This document shows, piece after piece, positions 29,930 through 37,938 of a stretch of 64,000 bases of DNA. The number at the start of each line of letters is the position of its first letter. The stretch's first letter is position 1. This DNA is from VAZQ01 sp963756715 (GTDB lineage Bacteria; Pseudomonadota; Alphaproteobacteria; Rhizobiales; Xanthobacteraceae), in assembly GCA_963756715.1 (NCBI GenBank), contig CAVWOV010000017.1, positions 62,001 through 126,000 on the forward strand. The letters are read 5' to 3'. The notes beneath the pieces were generated by a model. It was not told the origin of the DNA. It was given only the letters and a program-made list of their open reading frames with translations, and did no database searches. A program made the position numbers and the translations under genes.

Positions 29930-31309
29930 TTAACGCGCATCGGCGCGGCTTGACGCGGCGCGTTCGCGCGCGGTTGCCCGCTCGGCCTGGTGCTTGACGT
30001 GGCTGAGGACGCGTTCGTTGTTCAAGCGCACGATCCAGCGTGCCATCGGCAGCCAGTAGAGGACGGGCTCGAGACGCAACTGGTGCGTTGTTCGTTCGAC
30101 GATGTCCGTGCCGCCATCCGGGCGAGGGGTGAGGTCAAAGCTCGTCAGGCTGGTGCGGAAGTAGCCCACGGCATGTGGCGCATGCACATGATGGTAGGGG
30201 CTAAGCTCGCGCATCGACGGCACGTCTTGCTCAACGACAAACGCCAGCTTGCGGTTGGGCTCCCATTCGGTTACGCGCTCGATCGCGATCCCGGTGGAGA
30301 ATTCGCCGTGGCGGAGCGCACCGACACCCGCGCCGATGACATCGCCGCGGATCGGGTGCGCGACACCAAGACGGAACGGCAATGCGGGCGGCGTTTCGAT
30401 TGTCTCCATATGCAGAAGCGAGGCCCAAACCGCTGCAGGCGGCGCATTAACGGTGATCGCCTGCTGGGTCGCGAAGCTGGTCTCGGCCGGCAGCAAACTT
30501 TCGAGCGCAAACATGACCGGCAGCAAGGCGAAGCCGGATAGAAATTGCCGGGCCGGGCGTCGTGATGAAATCGCGATCGCCCGGCCCATCATGCCGCCAA
30601 GCACGGCCAGGCCGAACGCCAGCGGCGCCACCAGAACGATGCAGATGATGCCTTCGAGCGCGACCGCGACGAGGCCGATCGCGCCGATCGCGGTGGCGAC
30701 GGCGAGCAACTGGTTGGTGCGCTTTGCGCCGATGTCGGATTTGGCATTGACCAAGAACGCGGTGATTGCCCCAATGACGAAAGGCGCGAAGACGAACAGT
30801 CCGAAGCCGTAAACGCTGAATATCAGCGTACTGAGGGCGACCGCGATGATCGTGACGCCGACGCAGGCGATGACCCCGTAGATCAGTCCGGCGAAATCAA
30901 CGCGCGCGTCGCCGGGACCATCCGCGGCGGGCGGCGCAACGGATGTGCTGCGCGTCGGCAGGACGCTGAGATAGGCGATCACGGCGATCTGCAGGAATGG
31001 CGCAATCGCCGCCGCGGCGATCCACTCGTTGATATCGGCGTCCACCGCCCGCCGGTAGGCGAGTGCTGCCAGCGCCCATGCCACGGCCAACATATAGGCA
31101 AACCCGAGCAGCAGGACCGGTTGGTCCGTCTGCGTCACCAGTGACCGGAGCGGAACGAAGACGAACCACCAGTCGAAATTGAACGGCGCGCCTCGCCACC
31201 GGAACGTCGCAAGCGTGACCACGTGTTGGCTGAAGAAAAAAGCGGCCGACAACAGGCCGTAAGGCAATCGTCCAATCCGTCCGTGAAAGTCGACAGGGAA
31301 GATCATCAT
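29930..31309 (-). CDS. Multi-helix membrane protein with C-terminal SRPBCC domain
   Basis: A 459-residue protein. The N-terminus (PVDFHGRIGRLPYGLLSAAF) resembles DUF805-type membrane proteins and is followed by about seven further helices, for example VLLLGFAYMLAVAWALAALA and FAGLIYGVIACVGVTIIAVA. From about residue 285 a START/SRPBCC domain begins (AITVNAPPAAVWASLLHMET) with ERVTEWEPNRKLAFVVEQD and ERTTHQLRLEPVLYWLP. The combination is unusual to me; the lipid- or sterol-type ligand is unknown. Its ATG overlaps the reconstructed stop of the desaturase gene (ATGA), suggesting translational coupling. Confidence 0.75.
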   Translation of the reverse strand: MMIFPVDFHGRIGRLPYGLLSAAFFFSQHVVTLATFRWRGAPFNFDWWFVFVPLRSLVTQTDQPVLLLGFAYMLAVAWALAALAYRRAVDADINEWIAAAAIAPFLQIAVIAYLSVLPTRSTSVAPPAADGPGDARVDFAGLIYGVIACVGVTIIAVALSTLIFSVYGFGLFVFAPFVIGAITAFLVNAKSDIGAKRTNQLLAVATAIGAIGLVAVALEGIICIVLVAPLAFGLAVLGGMMGRAIAISSRRPARQFLSGFALLPVMFALESLLPAETSFATQQAITVNAPPAAVWASLLHMETIETPPALPFRLGVAHPIRGDVIGAGVGALRHGEFSTGIAIERVTEWEPNRKLAFVVEQDVPSMRELSPYHHVHAPHAVGYFRTSLTSFDLTPRPDGGTDIVERTTHQLRLEPVLYWLPMARWIVRLNNERVLSHVKHQAERATARERAASSRADAR

Positions 31310-32257
31310 TCGGCGCTCCCGAGAGTTGCGAGCGCCGGCGGGCGCGGCTCAGCCGACGGCAGTCGCCGCAGGCCCGGCCGCTCAGGCAGATCGGCCGGTG
31401 TCCTGATCTGCCTGGCAAGACCCAGCGCCTCGAACGTCTTTGATCAGCCACCAGCCCAGGTCGATCTGGCCGGGCAACAGCCCCAGCCTGGCGGAGTTCG
31501 GGAACGCATGGTGATTATTGTGCCAGCTCTCGCCCATGCTGATGAAACCGGCGGCGGCGACATTGTAGCCCTGCGCCGAGGCGCCCTCGATCACCCAGGT
31601 CTGGCCGCCCTTGCGATGGGCGAAGTGGCCGATGAGCCAGTGACCGGTGACGCAGACGCTCACGCGAACGCAAATGCCCCAGACCAGCCAGCTCCAGCCG
31701 CCGAGCGCAAAAAACAGCAGCGCCCAGGGGGCCTGCTGCAGCATCCAGGTACGTTCCACCAGGGCATAGAACCGGTCGCCGGCGAGGCGCGGTTCCAATC
31801 GAAATTGTGGCGGGTGCGCGAGCACCAGCCGGCAGTGCAATTGCCACCAGGCATCGCGCCAGAATGCCGCCCGGTGGCAGGAATAATCGTGACAGGCCGG
31901 CTGACGCTGTGCCCAGTCGCGGAAATCGTGCAGCCGGATCATGCCGATCGGGCCGGCCATGCCGACCAGGGTGCCGAGGTAGACGCAGGCGCGTTCGAGC
32001 CACAGCGGGCACTCGAAGCTCGCGTGAATGAGCTTGCGGTGCATGCCGACCGAATGCCCGAAGCACAGCGTCACGCCGCTCGTGACGATGAACAACGCGA
32101 ACGCGTCCCATGCGAATACCAGCGGACCAAGTGCGATCGCTGCCGCCGTCATGGTGCCGAGCCATAGCGACTTGACGGGCGCCCAGCGGACCTCGCCCAC
32201 AATTGGATTGCTTCGATCGTCCGCGATGATGCGCTCCGAACCCGCCACCAGGATCAT
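31306..32257 (-). CDS. Acyl-CoA desaturase-like membrane fatty-acid desaturase (one frameshift)
   Basis: Integral membrane di-iron desaturase. His motifs: HSVGMHRKLIH, then RLHDFRDWAQRQ, TGHWLIGHFAH and ESWHNNHHAFPNSARLGL, as in stearoyl-CoA desaturases. Helices include LWLGTMTAAAIALGPLVFAW. The start at 32257 (MILVAGSERI) is preferred over one at 32311. An extra A in the AAA run near 31440 truncates the open frame; without it the C-terminus continues IKTFEALGLARQIRTPADL and stops at 31306-31308, overlapping the next start. Confidence 0.84.
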
Positions 32258-32442
32258 GCTGCGTCCCTCGCGGCGCCGTTTTCCGCACCACCGATGCCAT
32301 GCTTGCGGCAACGTCCGGTATAGTCAAATATCTTCGGCCGTGCGAAGAGACGACAAACGCGCATCAAGATAGCGGAAGCGACGCCCCGGGGGATTTTGGC
32401 GAAGGGTCGAGGGTTTCAGGCATAGTCCTGGGAGATGCAATC

Positions 32443-33300
32443 ATGCGCTGTTTGATCGTCGGGTTGCTGGGGGCTGCCCTCGCGGCTGGTCTTGCCAGTG
32501 CCGAGCCGTCCGGCGGCCGGCTGCAGACCGTGCAGGAGACGGCGACGCTGCGGATCGCCTACCGCAGGGACTCGCGGCCGTTTGCATTCCTGGACGGCAA
32601 GGGCAAGCCGACCGGCTACACGATCGAACTGTGCGAACGCATCGCCAAGTCGATCCAGGGGCAACTTGGCCTGCCGTCGCTGGCGATCAAATGGGTGCCG
32701 GTCGACACCCGCACGCGGTTCGAGGCAATCGTCAACGGCACCGCCGACATCGAATGCGGCTCGACCACCATTTCGTTGTCGCGACTCAAGATCGTCGACT
32801 TCTCCAGCCTGATCTATGCGGAGAGCACCGGTGTGCTGGTGAAGGCCGGCCAGGGCTTGTTCAACTTCGACAATATGGCGGGACGCAAGATCGGCATCGT
32901 GCCGGGCTCGACCAATGAGCTTGCCATCCGCAACGAGCTTGAACGGCGCAAGCTCAAGGCAACATTGGTCGAATTCCGCGACCGGGAGGAGGGCGTCGCG
33001 GCGCTGGCGCGTGGCGCGCTCGATGGCTTTGCGACCGACAAGCTTGTTCTGCTGGCGCTGGCCCAGGCTTCAAACTTGCATGATTTCACGCTGCTGCCGG
33101 ACGATCTGTCGTTCGAGCCGTTCGGCATCATGCTGCCGCGTGGTGACTGGGCGTTCCGGCTTGCGGTCAACACCGGCCTGGCGCAGGTATTCCGCAGCGG
33201 TGAGATCGTCGAGATCTACACCAAGTATTTCAGCACGCTGGCGCCGCGGCCGTCGGCCTGGATCGGCGCGGTGTTCACGTTCGGCGCGCTGCCGGAGTAG
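32443..33300 (+). CDS. Amino-acid-type ABC transporter substrate-binding protein (SBP family 3)
   Basis: A 285-residue periplasmic binding protein. It has a signal peptide (MRCLIVGLLGAALAAGLASA, cleavage after ASA), then TLRIAYRRDSRPFAFLDGKG, PTGYTIELCERIAKSIQGQL, ADIECGSTTISLSRLKIVDF with the Arg/Thr ligand region of this family, and GIVPGSTNELAIRNEL. ATG 32443 is chosen since it starts the signal. There are no permease or ATPase genes nearby, so it is an orphan or a sensor partner. Confidence 0.85.
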   Translation: MRCLIVGLLGAALAAGLASAEPSGGRLQTVQETATLRIAYRRDSRPFAFLDGKGKPTGYTIELCERIAKSIQGQLGLPSLAIKWVPVDTRTRFEAIVNGTADIECGSTTISLSRLKIVDFSSLIYAESTGVLVKAGQGLFNFDNMAGRKIGIVPGSTNELAIRNELERRKLKATLVEFRDREEGVAALARGALDGFATDKLVLLALAQASNLHDFTLLPDDLSFEPFGIMLPRGDWAFRLAVNTGLAQVFRSGEIVEIYTKYFSTLAPRPSAWIGAVFTFGALPE

Positions 33301-33357
33301 GACGGGTTCGCCGAGAGGTCGGCGTAAATAAAAAACGCAACTCAAGGAGCACAACTG

Positions 33358-34221
33358 ATGGCAACTCAATCCGGGCAGGGCGGCGAGCGACGACGGATCG
33401 TCGACGCGCAAATCCATCTCTGGAAGGCGGAAACGCCGGACTGGCCGTGGGTGCCGGGCCGCCCGCCGCAGATGCCTGAGCCGTTCACGATCGAGAAGCT
33501 CGTTCCGATGATGAACGAGGCCGGCGTCGACCGGGTTGTGATTGTCCCGCCGTCCTGGCCCGGCGATCGCAACGACTACGGGCTGGAGGCCGTCCGCCGC
33601 TATCCGGATCGATTCGCGGTGATGGGCCGCATCCCGTTGCAGGATCCGAAATCGGCCGCGCTGTTGCCGAAGTGGAAAGAGCAGCCCGGCATGGTCGGCG
33701 TGCGGGTGACGTTTCTCGGGGCGCTGGCGCCGTGGCTGACCGACGGCACCGCCGACTGGTTCTGGCCCGCCGCCGAAAAGGCCGGCCTGCCGGTGATGTT
33801 CCTGGCGCCCGGGCAATCGCCCGCCTTCGGGGCCATCGCCGAGCGGCACCCGGGGCTCAATCTCATCATCGATCACATGAACCTGTCGGTCGATATCGCC
33901 AAGGCGCACAAGGTCGGCGAGGCGATCGAGCAGACGGTGGCACTCGCCAAGTACCCCAACGTGTCCTGCAAGATGTCGTCGTCGCCGACCTATTCGCTGG
34001 AAGGCTATCCGTTCGCCGACATGAAGCCGCATCTCAAGCGGGTGTTCGAGGCCTTCGGTCCGCAACGTTCCTACTGGGGTACCGACATCACCCATTCGTT
34101 CGGCAAGTCGACCTACCGGCAGCGCATCACACACTTTACCGAGACGCTCGAGTTCCTGTCGGAAGAGGACAAGGACTGGGTGATGGGCCGGGCGATCGAA
34201 CAGCGGCTGGGGTTGTCGTAG
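33358..34221 (+). CDS. Amidohydrolase (PF04909, dicarboxylate lactonase-like)
   Basis: A 287-residue metal-dependent hydrolase: IVDAQIHLWKAETPDWPW shows the family start with a Q-x-H pattern in place of HxH, then AGVDRVVIVPPSWPGDRNDY, NLIIDHMNLSVD (His) and YWGTDITHSFGK (Asp). The weaker metal motif resembles lactonase-type members. The substrate is unknown. It lies 57 bases after the binding-protein gene and shares its direction, so the two may be co-transcribed. Confidence 0.82.
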   Translation: MATQSGQGGERRRIVDAQIHLWKAETPDWPWVPGRPPQMPEPFTIEKLVPMMNEAGVDRVVIVPPSWPGDRNDYGLEAVRRYPDRFAVMGRIPLQDPKSAALLPKWKEQPGMVGVRVTFLGALAPWLTDGTADWFWPAAEKAGLPVMFLAPGQSPAFGAIAERHPGLNLIIDHMNLSVDIAKAHKVGEAIEQTVALAKYPNVSCKMSSSPTYSLEGYPFADMKPHLKRVFEAFGPQRSYWGTDITHSFGKSTYRQRITHFTETLEFLSEEDKDWVMGRAIEQRLGLS

Positions 34222-34258
34222 CGCGCATGGTCAGGCCGGGGATGGCCGGGGGATGCTG

Positions 34259-34573
34259 TCAGAGATTGAACCGCCGGCGCGCCATCTGGCAGGCATCATC
34301 TCCCGGCAGGCAAGCCCTGCAAACGTCAGGCCTCACAGCGTAGATACTGCACGCGGTCGCGACACCGACTTCCCCCACAAGCGCCGCGCAGCGATCGCCG
34401 GTGCATCTGATTCCGTCCTGCCGGTCATTGACGAATGCCTGCGGGATCCGATCAAGCGCGGTGTCGTCCTCCAATGAGAATCGCGGCCAGTCGGACGAAT
34501 AGGAGCAGCACGCTCCGCAACTCCTGCAGGCGGCGGCATCAAGCACGGCGGGCCGTATCGACAAATCCGTCAC
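34259..34573 (-). CDS. YkgJ family cysteine cluster protein
   Basis: A roughly 104-residue protein with the zinc- or iron-binding pattern CRSCGACC near the N-terminus, then CTGDRCAAL, CSIYAVRPDVCRACLPGDDAC. GTG 34573 (VTDLSIRPAVLDAAA) is preferred because it overlaps the stop of the upstream gene (GTGA) and gives the usual family length; the frame is open further upstream. The function of the family is not settled. Confidence 0.82.
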   Translation of the reverse strand: MTDLSIRPAVLDAAACRSCGACCSYSSDWPRFSLEDDTALDRIPQAFVNDRQDGIRCTGDRCAALVGEVGVATACSIYAVRPDVCRACLPGDDACQMARRRFNL

Positions 34574-34827
34574 TTTGCCTTCAGCGCGGTCTCTCCGCCC
34601 ACGTGGCCCTCGATCAGGTGCCCGGCGGATTGTCCTTCGCCCAACGGGCTCAGATGGCATTCGAGTACGTTGCGCTCGTAAGCTTCGGTCTCGCTCTTGA
34701 TGCGGTATTTCAGGTCGGCAGCCTGTGCCTCCTCCGGCATCCGTCGAGTCACCTTGTAGACACCGGCACTTTTCTGGCCGATCGGCGTGTACTGAACGGT
34801 TTGTCCGATTGAGAACCTAAACGGCAT
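34570..34827 (-). CDS. Small conserved-looking protein of 85 residues
   Basis: MPFRFSIGQTVQYTPIGQKS opens with an SH3-like beta pattern, then GVYKVTRRMPEEAQAADLKY, RIKSETEAYERNVLECHLSP. Similar small proteins with a YRIKS..E.YERVV.E..L signature occur in Rhizobiales; no function is assigned. The stop overlaps the YkgJ start, indicating an operon. The gene is read away from the long palindromes at 34861-35026. Confidence 0.72.
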   Translation of the reverse strand: MPFRFSIGQTVQYTPIGQKSAGVYKVTRRMPEEAQAADLKYRIKSETEAYERNVLECHLSPLGEGQSAGHLIEGHVGGETALKAK

Positions 34828-34860
34828 GCTGGTCCTTCCAGTGTAATTCGCAGGATCGCG

Positions 34861-34939
34861 CTAGTGTGGCGGTTCAGAAGTCCGCATCATTCTTGCCGCA
34901 GAGTCCGACATGCGGACTTCTGAACCAAAGCCACACTAG
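34861..34939. repeat. Long palindromic element, CTAGTG...CACTAG type, copy 1
   Basis: The 79-base element starts CTAGTGTGGCGGTTCAGAAG and ends CTTCTGAACCAAAGCCACACTAG when read to its last base. The arms pair over about 30 bases with a small bulge, around a loop containing TTGCCGCAGAG. A left half-copy lies at 57651-57685. Confidence 0.85.
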
Positions 34940-34951
34940 ATCAATAGGTTG

Positions 34952-35026
34952 CTAGTGTCCTTCGATTCCGAAGTTCGCAAACGACAGTGCCGCAGAACGA
35001 TGCGAACTTCGGAATCGGGACACTAG
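34952..35026. repeat. Long palindromic element, CTAGTG...CACTAG type, copy 2
   Basis: The 75-base element starts CTAGTGTCCTTCGATTCCGA and ends with GGAATCGGGACACTAG. It has the same plan as copy 1 (CTAG ends, an arm reading GAAGTTCGCA, a loop with GTGCCGCAGAA) but different arm sequence. Copies 1 and 2 are 12 bases apart. Confidence 0.85.
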
Positions 35027-35038
35027 GCCGACGCAAAC

Positions 35039-35062
35039 GGCCCGGCGCCTGCGCGCCGGGCC
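35039..35062 (-). terminator. Terminator hairpin downstream of cspA
   Basis: GGCCCGGCGC and GCGCCGGGCC form a perfect 10-bp stem with a 4-base loop, 23 bases past the cspA stop. On the minus strand it is followed by GTTTGCG, a modest T-run. Confidence 0.65.
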
Positions 35063-35084
35063 TGATCTCTTATTCTCGCAGCAA

Positions 35085-35288
35085 TCAGACGTTTTGCAGG
35101 TTTGCGGCGGCCAGCTTGCCCCGCTCGCTCACGACGTCGTAGCTGAGCTTCTGCCCCTCGTTGAGGTTGCTCATTCCGGCGCGCTCGACTGCGGAAATGT
35201 GGACAAACACGTCCTTTCCGCCGTCAGTTGGCTGAATGAAGCCGAAGCCCTTTTGTGCGTTGAAGAATTTAACAGTACCTTGAGCCAT
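35085..35288 (-). CDS. cspA: Cold shock domain protein, CspA family
   Basis: A 67-residue RNA/ssDNA-binding protein with RNP1 (KGFGFIQP) and RNP2 (VFVHISAVE): MAQGTVKFFNAQKGFGFIQP. A strong AAAGGAGG site lies 6 bases before ATG 35288. The upstream region holds short hairpins that could form a temperature-responsive leader. Csp proteins act as RNA chaperones; whether this copy is cold-induced cannot be read from sequence. Confidence 0.95.
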   Translation of the reverse strand: MAQGTVKFFNAQKGFGFIQPTDGGKDVFVHISAVERAGMSNLNEGQKLSYDVVSERGKLAAANLQNV

Positions 35289-35327
35289 ATTGGCCTCCTT
35301 TGAAAACGCCGATTGGCGCCTGATGAG

Positions 35328-35345
35328 CTGCACGACATCGTGCAG
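35328..35345 (-). promoter_or_regulatory. Hairpin in the cspA leader
   Basis: CTGCACGA-CA-TCGTGCAG is an 18-base near-perfect palindrome 40 bases upstream of the cspA start; CGCC-GATT-GGCG lies between it and the ribosome site. It may be part of a structured 5' leader as known for cspA genes, or a dimeric repressor site. Confidence 0.4.
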
Positions 35346-35476
35346 TCTCGCGTCCGAATTCAACGTTGTCTTGGGAAGCGCCCTCGCGGGCAAAAATCCA
35401 GAACATGCGAAACCTCGAACAAGCGCCTATATATGCGCAAGGTTCGCAATCAACAAGCTGCGCCTAAGAGGTTTCA

Positions 35477-35635
35477 ATGGCATTTAAACCGAATTTTGGC
35501 AGAGACCGGGCTGAACGGGAGAGGGCGGCACGCGCGCGGAGCGAAGAGAAGCAAAAGAAGAAGGACGAGAAGGCTGCGGCGCGAAAAGCCGAGCGCGCCG
35601 CTCCTGCCGCGCCGCCCGGGGAGACGCAAAGCTAA
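35477..35635 (+). CDS. Small highly charged protein, 52 residues
   Basis: MAFKPNFGRDRAERERAARA is followed by a Lys/Glu-rich helix (RSEEKQKKKDEKAAARKAER) and a short AAPAAPPGETQS tail. Nearly every residue from 9 to 42 is charged or Ala, predicting one long helix. Start context is GTTTCAATG without a strong ribosome site. Similar 50-60 residue proteins starting MAFKPN.GRDR occur in Rhizobiales to my knowledge, with no function assigned. It is divergent from cspA with about 190 bases between the starts. Confidence 0.65.
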   Translation: MAFKPNFGRDRAERERAARARSEEKQKKKDEKAAARKAERAAPAAPPGETQS

Positions 35636-35680
35636 ACCTGATGCGCTGGCTCAAGCTTGGACCGCATTGTCGCCCTGGGG

Positions 35681-36295
35681 TCAGAGCTTAACCTTCTCCT
35701 GCTCCACGACGCGCTGGACCGCGGGACGCTGCAGCATCCGATCCTTGAAAGCCGTATAGTTCTTCAACTCTGCCATCGGTAACTCGCGGCGCACGCCCCA
35801 AGTGTAGAACACGAAGCCGTACGGATCGCACACCGAGTATTGGTCGGAAAACCATTCCCGCCCGGCAAGCTTCTCGTCGATCTGCTTGAGATAATTGTGG
35901 AAGGTCTTGAGGCCGGTTTCCTTGATCGCCGGGAACGCGGCTTGATCGGTGGCGTAACGCTCCGGCCGATTGTAGTGGGCGTGCGCCGGATGCACGCTCG
36001 CGGCAAGAAAGCCGATGAGGGACAGCGCCTTGGCTTCCGCCACGGCGTCCGTCGGCCACAGTCCGAAGCGCTTACCGAGGTACGGCAGGATCGCGGTGTT
36101 CTCGGCGAGCGCCTCGCCGTTGTCGAGGCCCAGCACCGGCACGCGGCCCTGCGGGTTGATCTTGAGATAGGCCTCCGAGCGCTGCTCGGCCTTGGTGAAA
36201 TCCACCTGCTGCGGCGTATATTTTTCGCCGCTCTCCTCGAGGATGATATGCGCTGCCATCGAGCACGCGCCGGGAAAGAAATACAACGTCAGCAT
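35681..36295 (-). CDS. Glutathione S-transferase
   Basis: A 204-residue GST: the thioredoxin-like N-domain starts MLTLYFFPGACSMAAHIILE with the PGACS segment of beta-class bacterial GSTs, then INPQGRVPVLGLDNGEALAE with the cis-Pro and the ENTAILPYL glutathione-contact motif. The helical C-domain ends RPAVQRVVEQEKVKL. ATG 36295 is chosen over 36319. Substrate unknown. Confidence 0.9.
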   Translation of the reverse strand: MLTLYFFPGACSMAAHIILEESGEKYTPQQVDFTKAEQRSEAYLKINPQGRVPVLGLDNGEALAENTAILPYLGKRFGLWPTDAVAEAKALSLIGFLAASVHPAHAHYNRPERYATDQAAFPAIKETGLKTFHNYLKQIDEKLAGREWFSDQYSVCDPYGFVFYTWGVRRELPMAELKNYTAFKDRMLQRPAVQRVVEQEKVKL

Positions 36296-36445
36296 TCGGT
36301 CGTCCCTTCTTCTTGCCACCCGCGCCGTTGTTTCGTGCGAAGCGTGTCAGCCGGGCCGTTGAGCTCGTGCGTTCTTATAGTCGTGGTGGCAAGTGCCGGA
36401 AAGCCATCTTCCGCACCACGACACAAAATTGAATGCACCGTTGGA

Positions 36446-37058
36446 TCAGCGCCCCGGCCGCTTGAACGCGTTGCGCGCGCGGTCGACCTTGCTTCTGATC
36501 ACGCAGTCCGGAACATGATCGTTGATTAGCCCCATTGCCTGCATGAAGGCATAGACCGTTGTCGGGCCGACGAATTTCCAGCCTAGCTTCTTCAAATCCT
36601 TTGACAGAGCCGTCGCCTCCGCGGAAGTCGATGCCGTCTGCGGCTTTGCTAGATTTTTCGCGTCCGGTTCGTAACGCCAAATGAAGGACGCCAGCGAACC
36701 TTCCCGTTTGACGATTTCCCGGGCCTGTCGCGCATTGTTGATTACCGCCTCGATCTTGCCGCGGTGTCGAACAATTCCGGCGTCCTTGAGCAGACGATCG
36801 ACGTCGCGCTGGGCGAAGCGCGCGATCCTGTCGAAATCGAAATCATGGAAGAGCCGCGCGGAAATTGTCGCGCTTGGCCAAGATGGTGCGCCAACTCAAT
36901 CCGGACTGAAACCCCTCCAGACTGAGTTTCTCGAACAGGCGATGATCATCGTCGACCGGAAAACCCCACTCGGTGTCATGGTAGGCTAGAAATTCCGGTG
37001 CGGCGGCGCACCAGCGGCAGCGCAATTTGCCATCCGGAGCAACGATCGTCGTGCTCAT
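36446..37058 (-). CDS. tag: DNA-3-methyladenine glycosylase I (one frameshift)
   Basis: Base-excision enzyme removing 3-methyladenine. The N-terminal part has a zinc-ligand Cys pattern (RCRWCAAAPEFLAYHDTEWG) and FEKLSLEGFQSGLSWRTIL. One extra base near 36851 inserts a stop; removing it gives RAAFHDFDFDRIARFAQRDV, and the protein continues through WKFVGPTTVYAFMQAMGLIN and the zinc-binding DHVPDC to FKRPGR. The rebuilt length of about 203 residues is normal. Confidence 0.88.
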
Positions 37059-37091
37059 GCGTGCCGCTCCATGGACGAAAGAAGTGACATT

Positions 37092-37379
37092 TCAGCCGAG
37101 CAGAAATTGCAGCCGTGCATCGGCCCTCGACGGAGTAATTTCCAGGATTTCAGCCGTAACCACGTTTTCCGCCACGAACGGATCAGAATTTACTCTGCCA
37201 TGCAGGTCCGGCAGCGACGTGTTGTGCGCAACAATCCCGCCGCCCAAATTGGGCTGAAGACTGCCGGCCAACAAAAACACGCCGTCATCAAAGCCGCGTT
37301 TGATCCACGCTTTGTGGCCGTCCATGAACTGGCCCGCGTTGCCTTTGTTGTCGGAAAAACGAAGAAGGACGACGAACAT
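37092..37379 (-). CDS. YciI family protein
   Basis: A 95-residue ferredoxin-fold protein: MFVVLLRFSDNKGNAGQFMD, GHKAWIKRGFDDGVFLLAGS with the family's His and Asp, and ending near ILEITPSRADARLQFLLG. YciI proteins are small enzymes or regulators of mostly unknown chemistry. It lies 27 bases downstream of a MarR gene in the same direction, so MarR probably controls it. Confidence 0.85.
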   Translation of the reverse strand: MFVVLLRFSDNKGNAGQFMDGHKAWIKRGFDDGVFLLAGSLQPNLGGGIVAHNTSLPDLHGRVNSDPFVAENVVTAEILEITPSRADARLQFLLG

Positions 37380-37406
37380 CGGAACTGTTCTCCTTATCCG
37401 GGATGG

Positions 37407-37796
37407 CTATCCGATTGCCGAAAGGGCCAGGCGCAGCGCATCCTGGTCGATGCCATCGAGCGTTTTCAGTAGTTCGGCTTGAACTCTCGTCACTTCTTTC
37501 GCGCCTGCGCTCTGACGCTTGATGCCAAGTGGCGTCAGTGCGGCTCTGACAGCCCGGCGGTCCTGCGGGTCTTCGACCCGCTTAACCAGGCCGTCGGCCT
37601 CCAGCCGGTCCATGAGCTGCGTGATGTTGGAACGCACGCAGGTCATTTTCTTCGCACATTCGCTCAAGCTAAGGGGCTCGCCCGCTTCCGCGAGGTGTGT
37701 CAACGCGCCGAACTTCGCAAGCGACAGCCCGACCCGTCCCAACGCGTCTTCCAGGCTCTGCTCAATGGCGCGGCCGGTGTTGATAATTGAAAACAT
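37407..37796 (-). CDS. MarR family transcriptional regulator
   Basis: A 129-residue winged-helix repressor: LGRVGLSLAKFGALTHLAEA, recognition region CAKKMTCVRSNITQLMDRLE, wing ADGLVKRVEDPQDRRAVRAA, C-terminal dimer helices. The DPQDRRAVRAALT motif is typical. The start has no clear ribosome site. An 18-base perfect palindrome 51 bases upstream is a good autoregulatory operator candidate. The ligand is unknown. Confidence 0.88.
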   Translation of the reverse strand: MFSIINTGRAIEQSLEDALGRVGLSLAKFGALTHLAEAGEPLSLSECAKKMTCVRSNITQLMDRLEADGLVKRVEDPQDRRAVRAALTPLGIKRQSAGAKEVTRVQAELLKTLDGIDQDALRLALSAIG

Positions 37797-37846
37797 CAGA
37801 TGGCGGTCAATGTCGTCGCGGCGCTTGTGCCGGGCGGGAAGAATGT

Positions 37847-37864
37847 TTATTCATATATGAATAA
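37847..37864. promoter_or_regulatory. Candidate MarR operator
   Basis: TTATTCATATATGAATAA is a perfect 18-base palindrome in an AT-rich patch inside GC-rich DNA, 51 bases upstream of the marR-like start. Size and symmetry fit a MarR dimer site, and the patch likely contains the promoter. Confidence 0.6.
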
Positions 37865-37938
37865 TACAGAGATGATGCATTAGCCGTCAAGTGTGCCTGC
37901 GGTCACCTTCAATTCATCAGAGGACGGCGTAGGGGTAG

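Noticed and set aside
34861..35026. The long palindromes as simple terminators
   Set aside because: They lack T-tracts, are far longer than needed, and a regular terminator already lies at 35039-35062.
37807..37854. 15-codon leader ORF upstream of the MarR gene
   Set aside because: It starts inside the palindrome, has no ribosome site and no regulatory pattern of codons.
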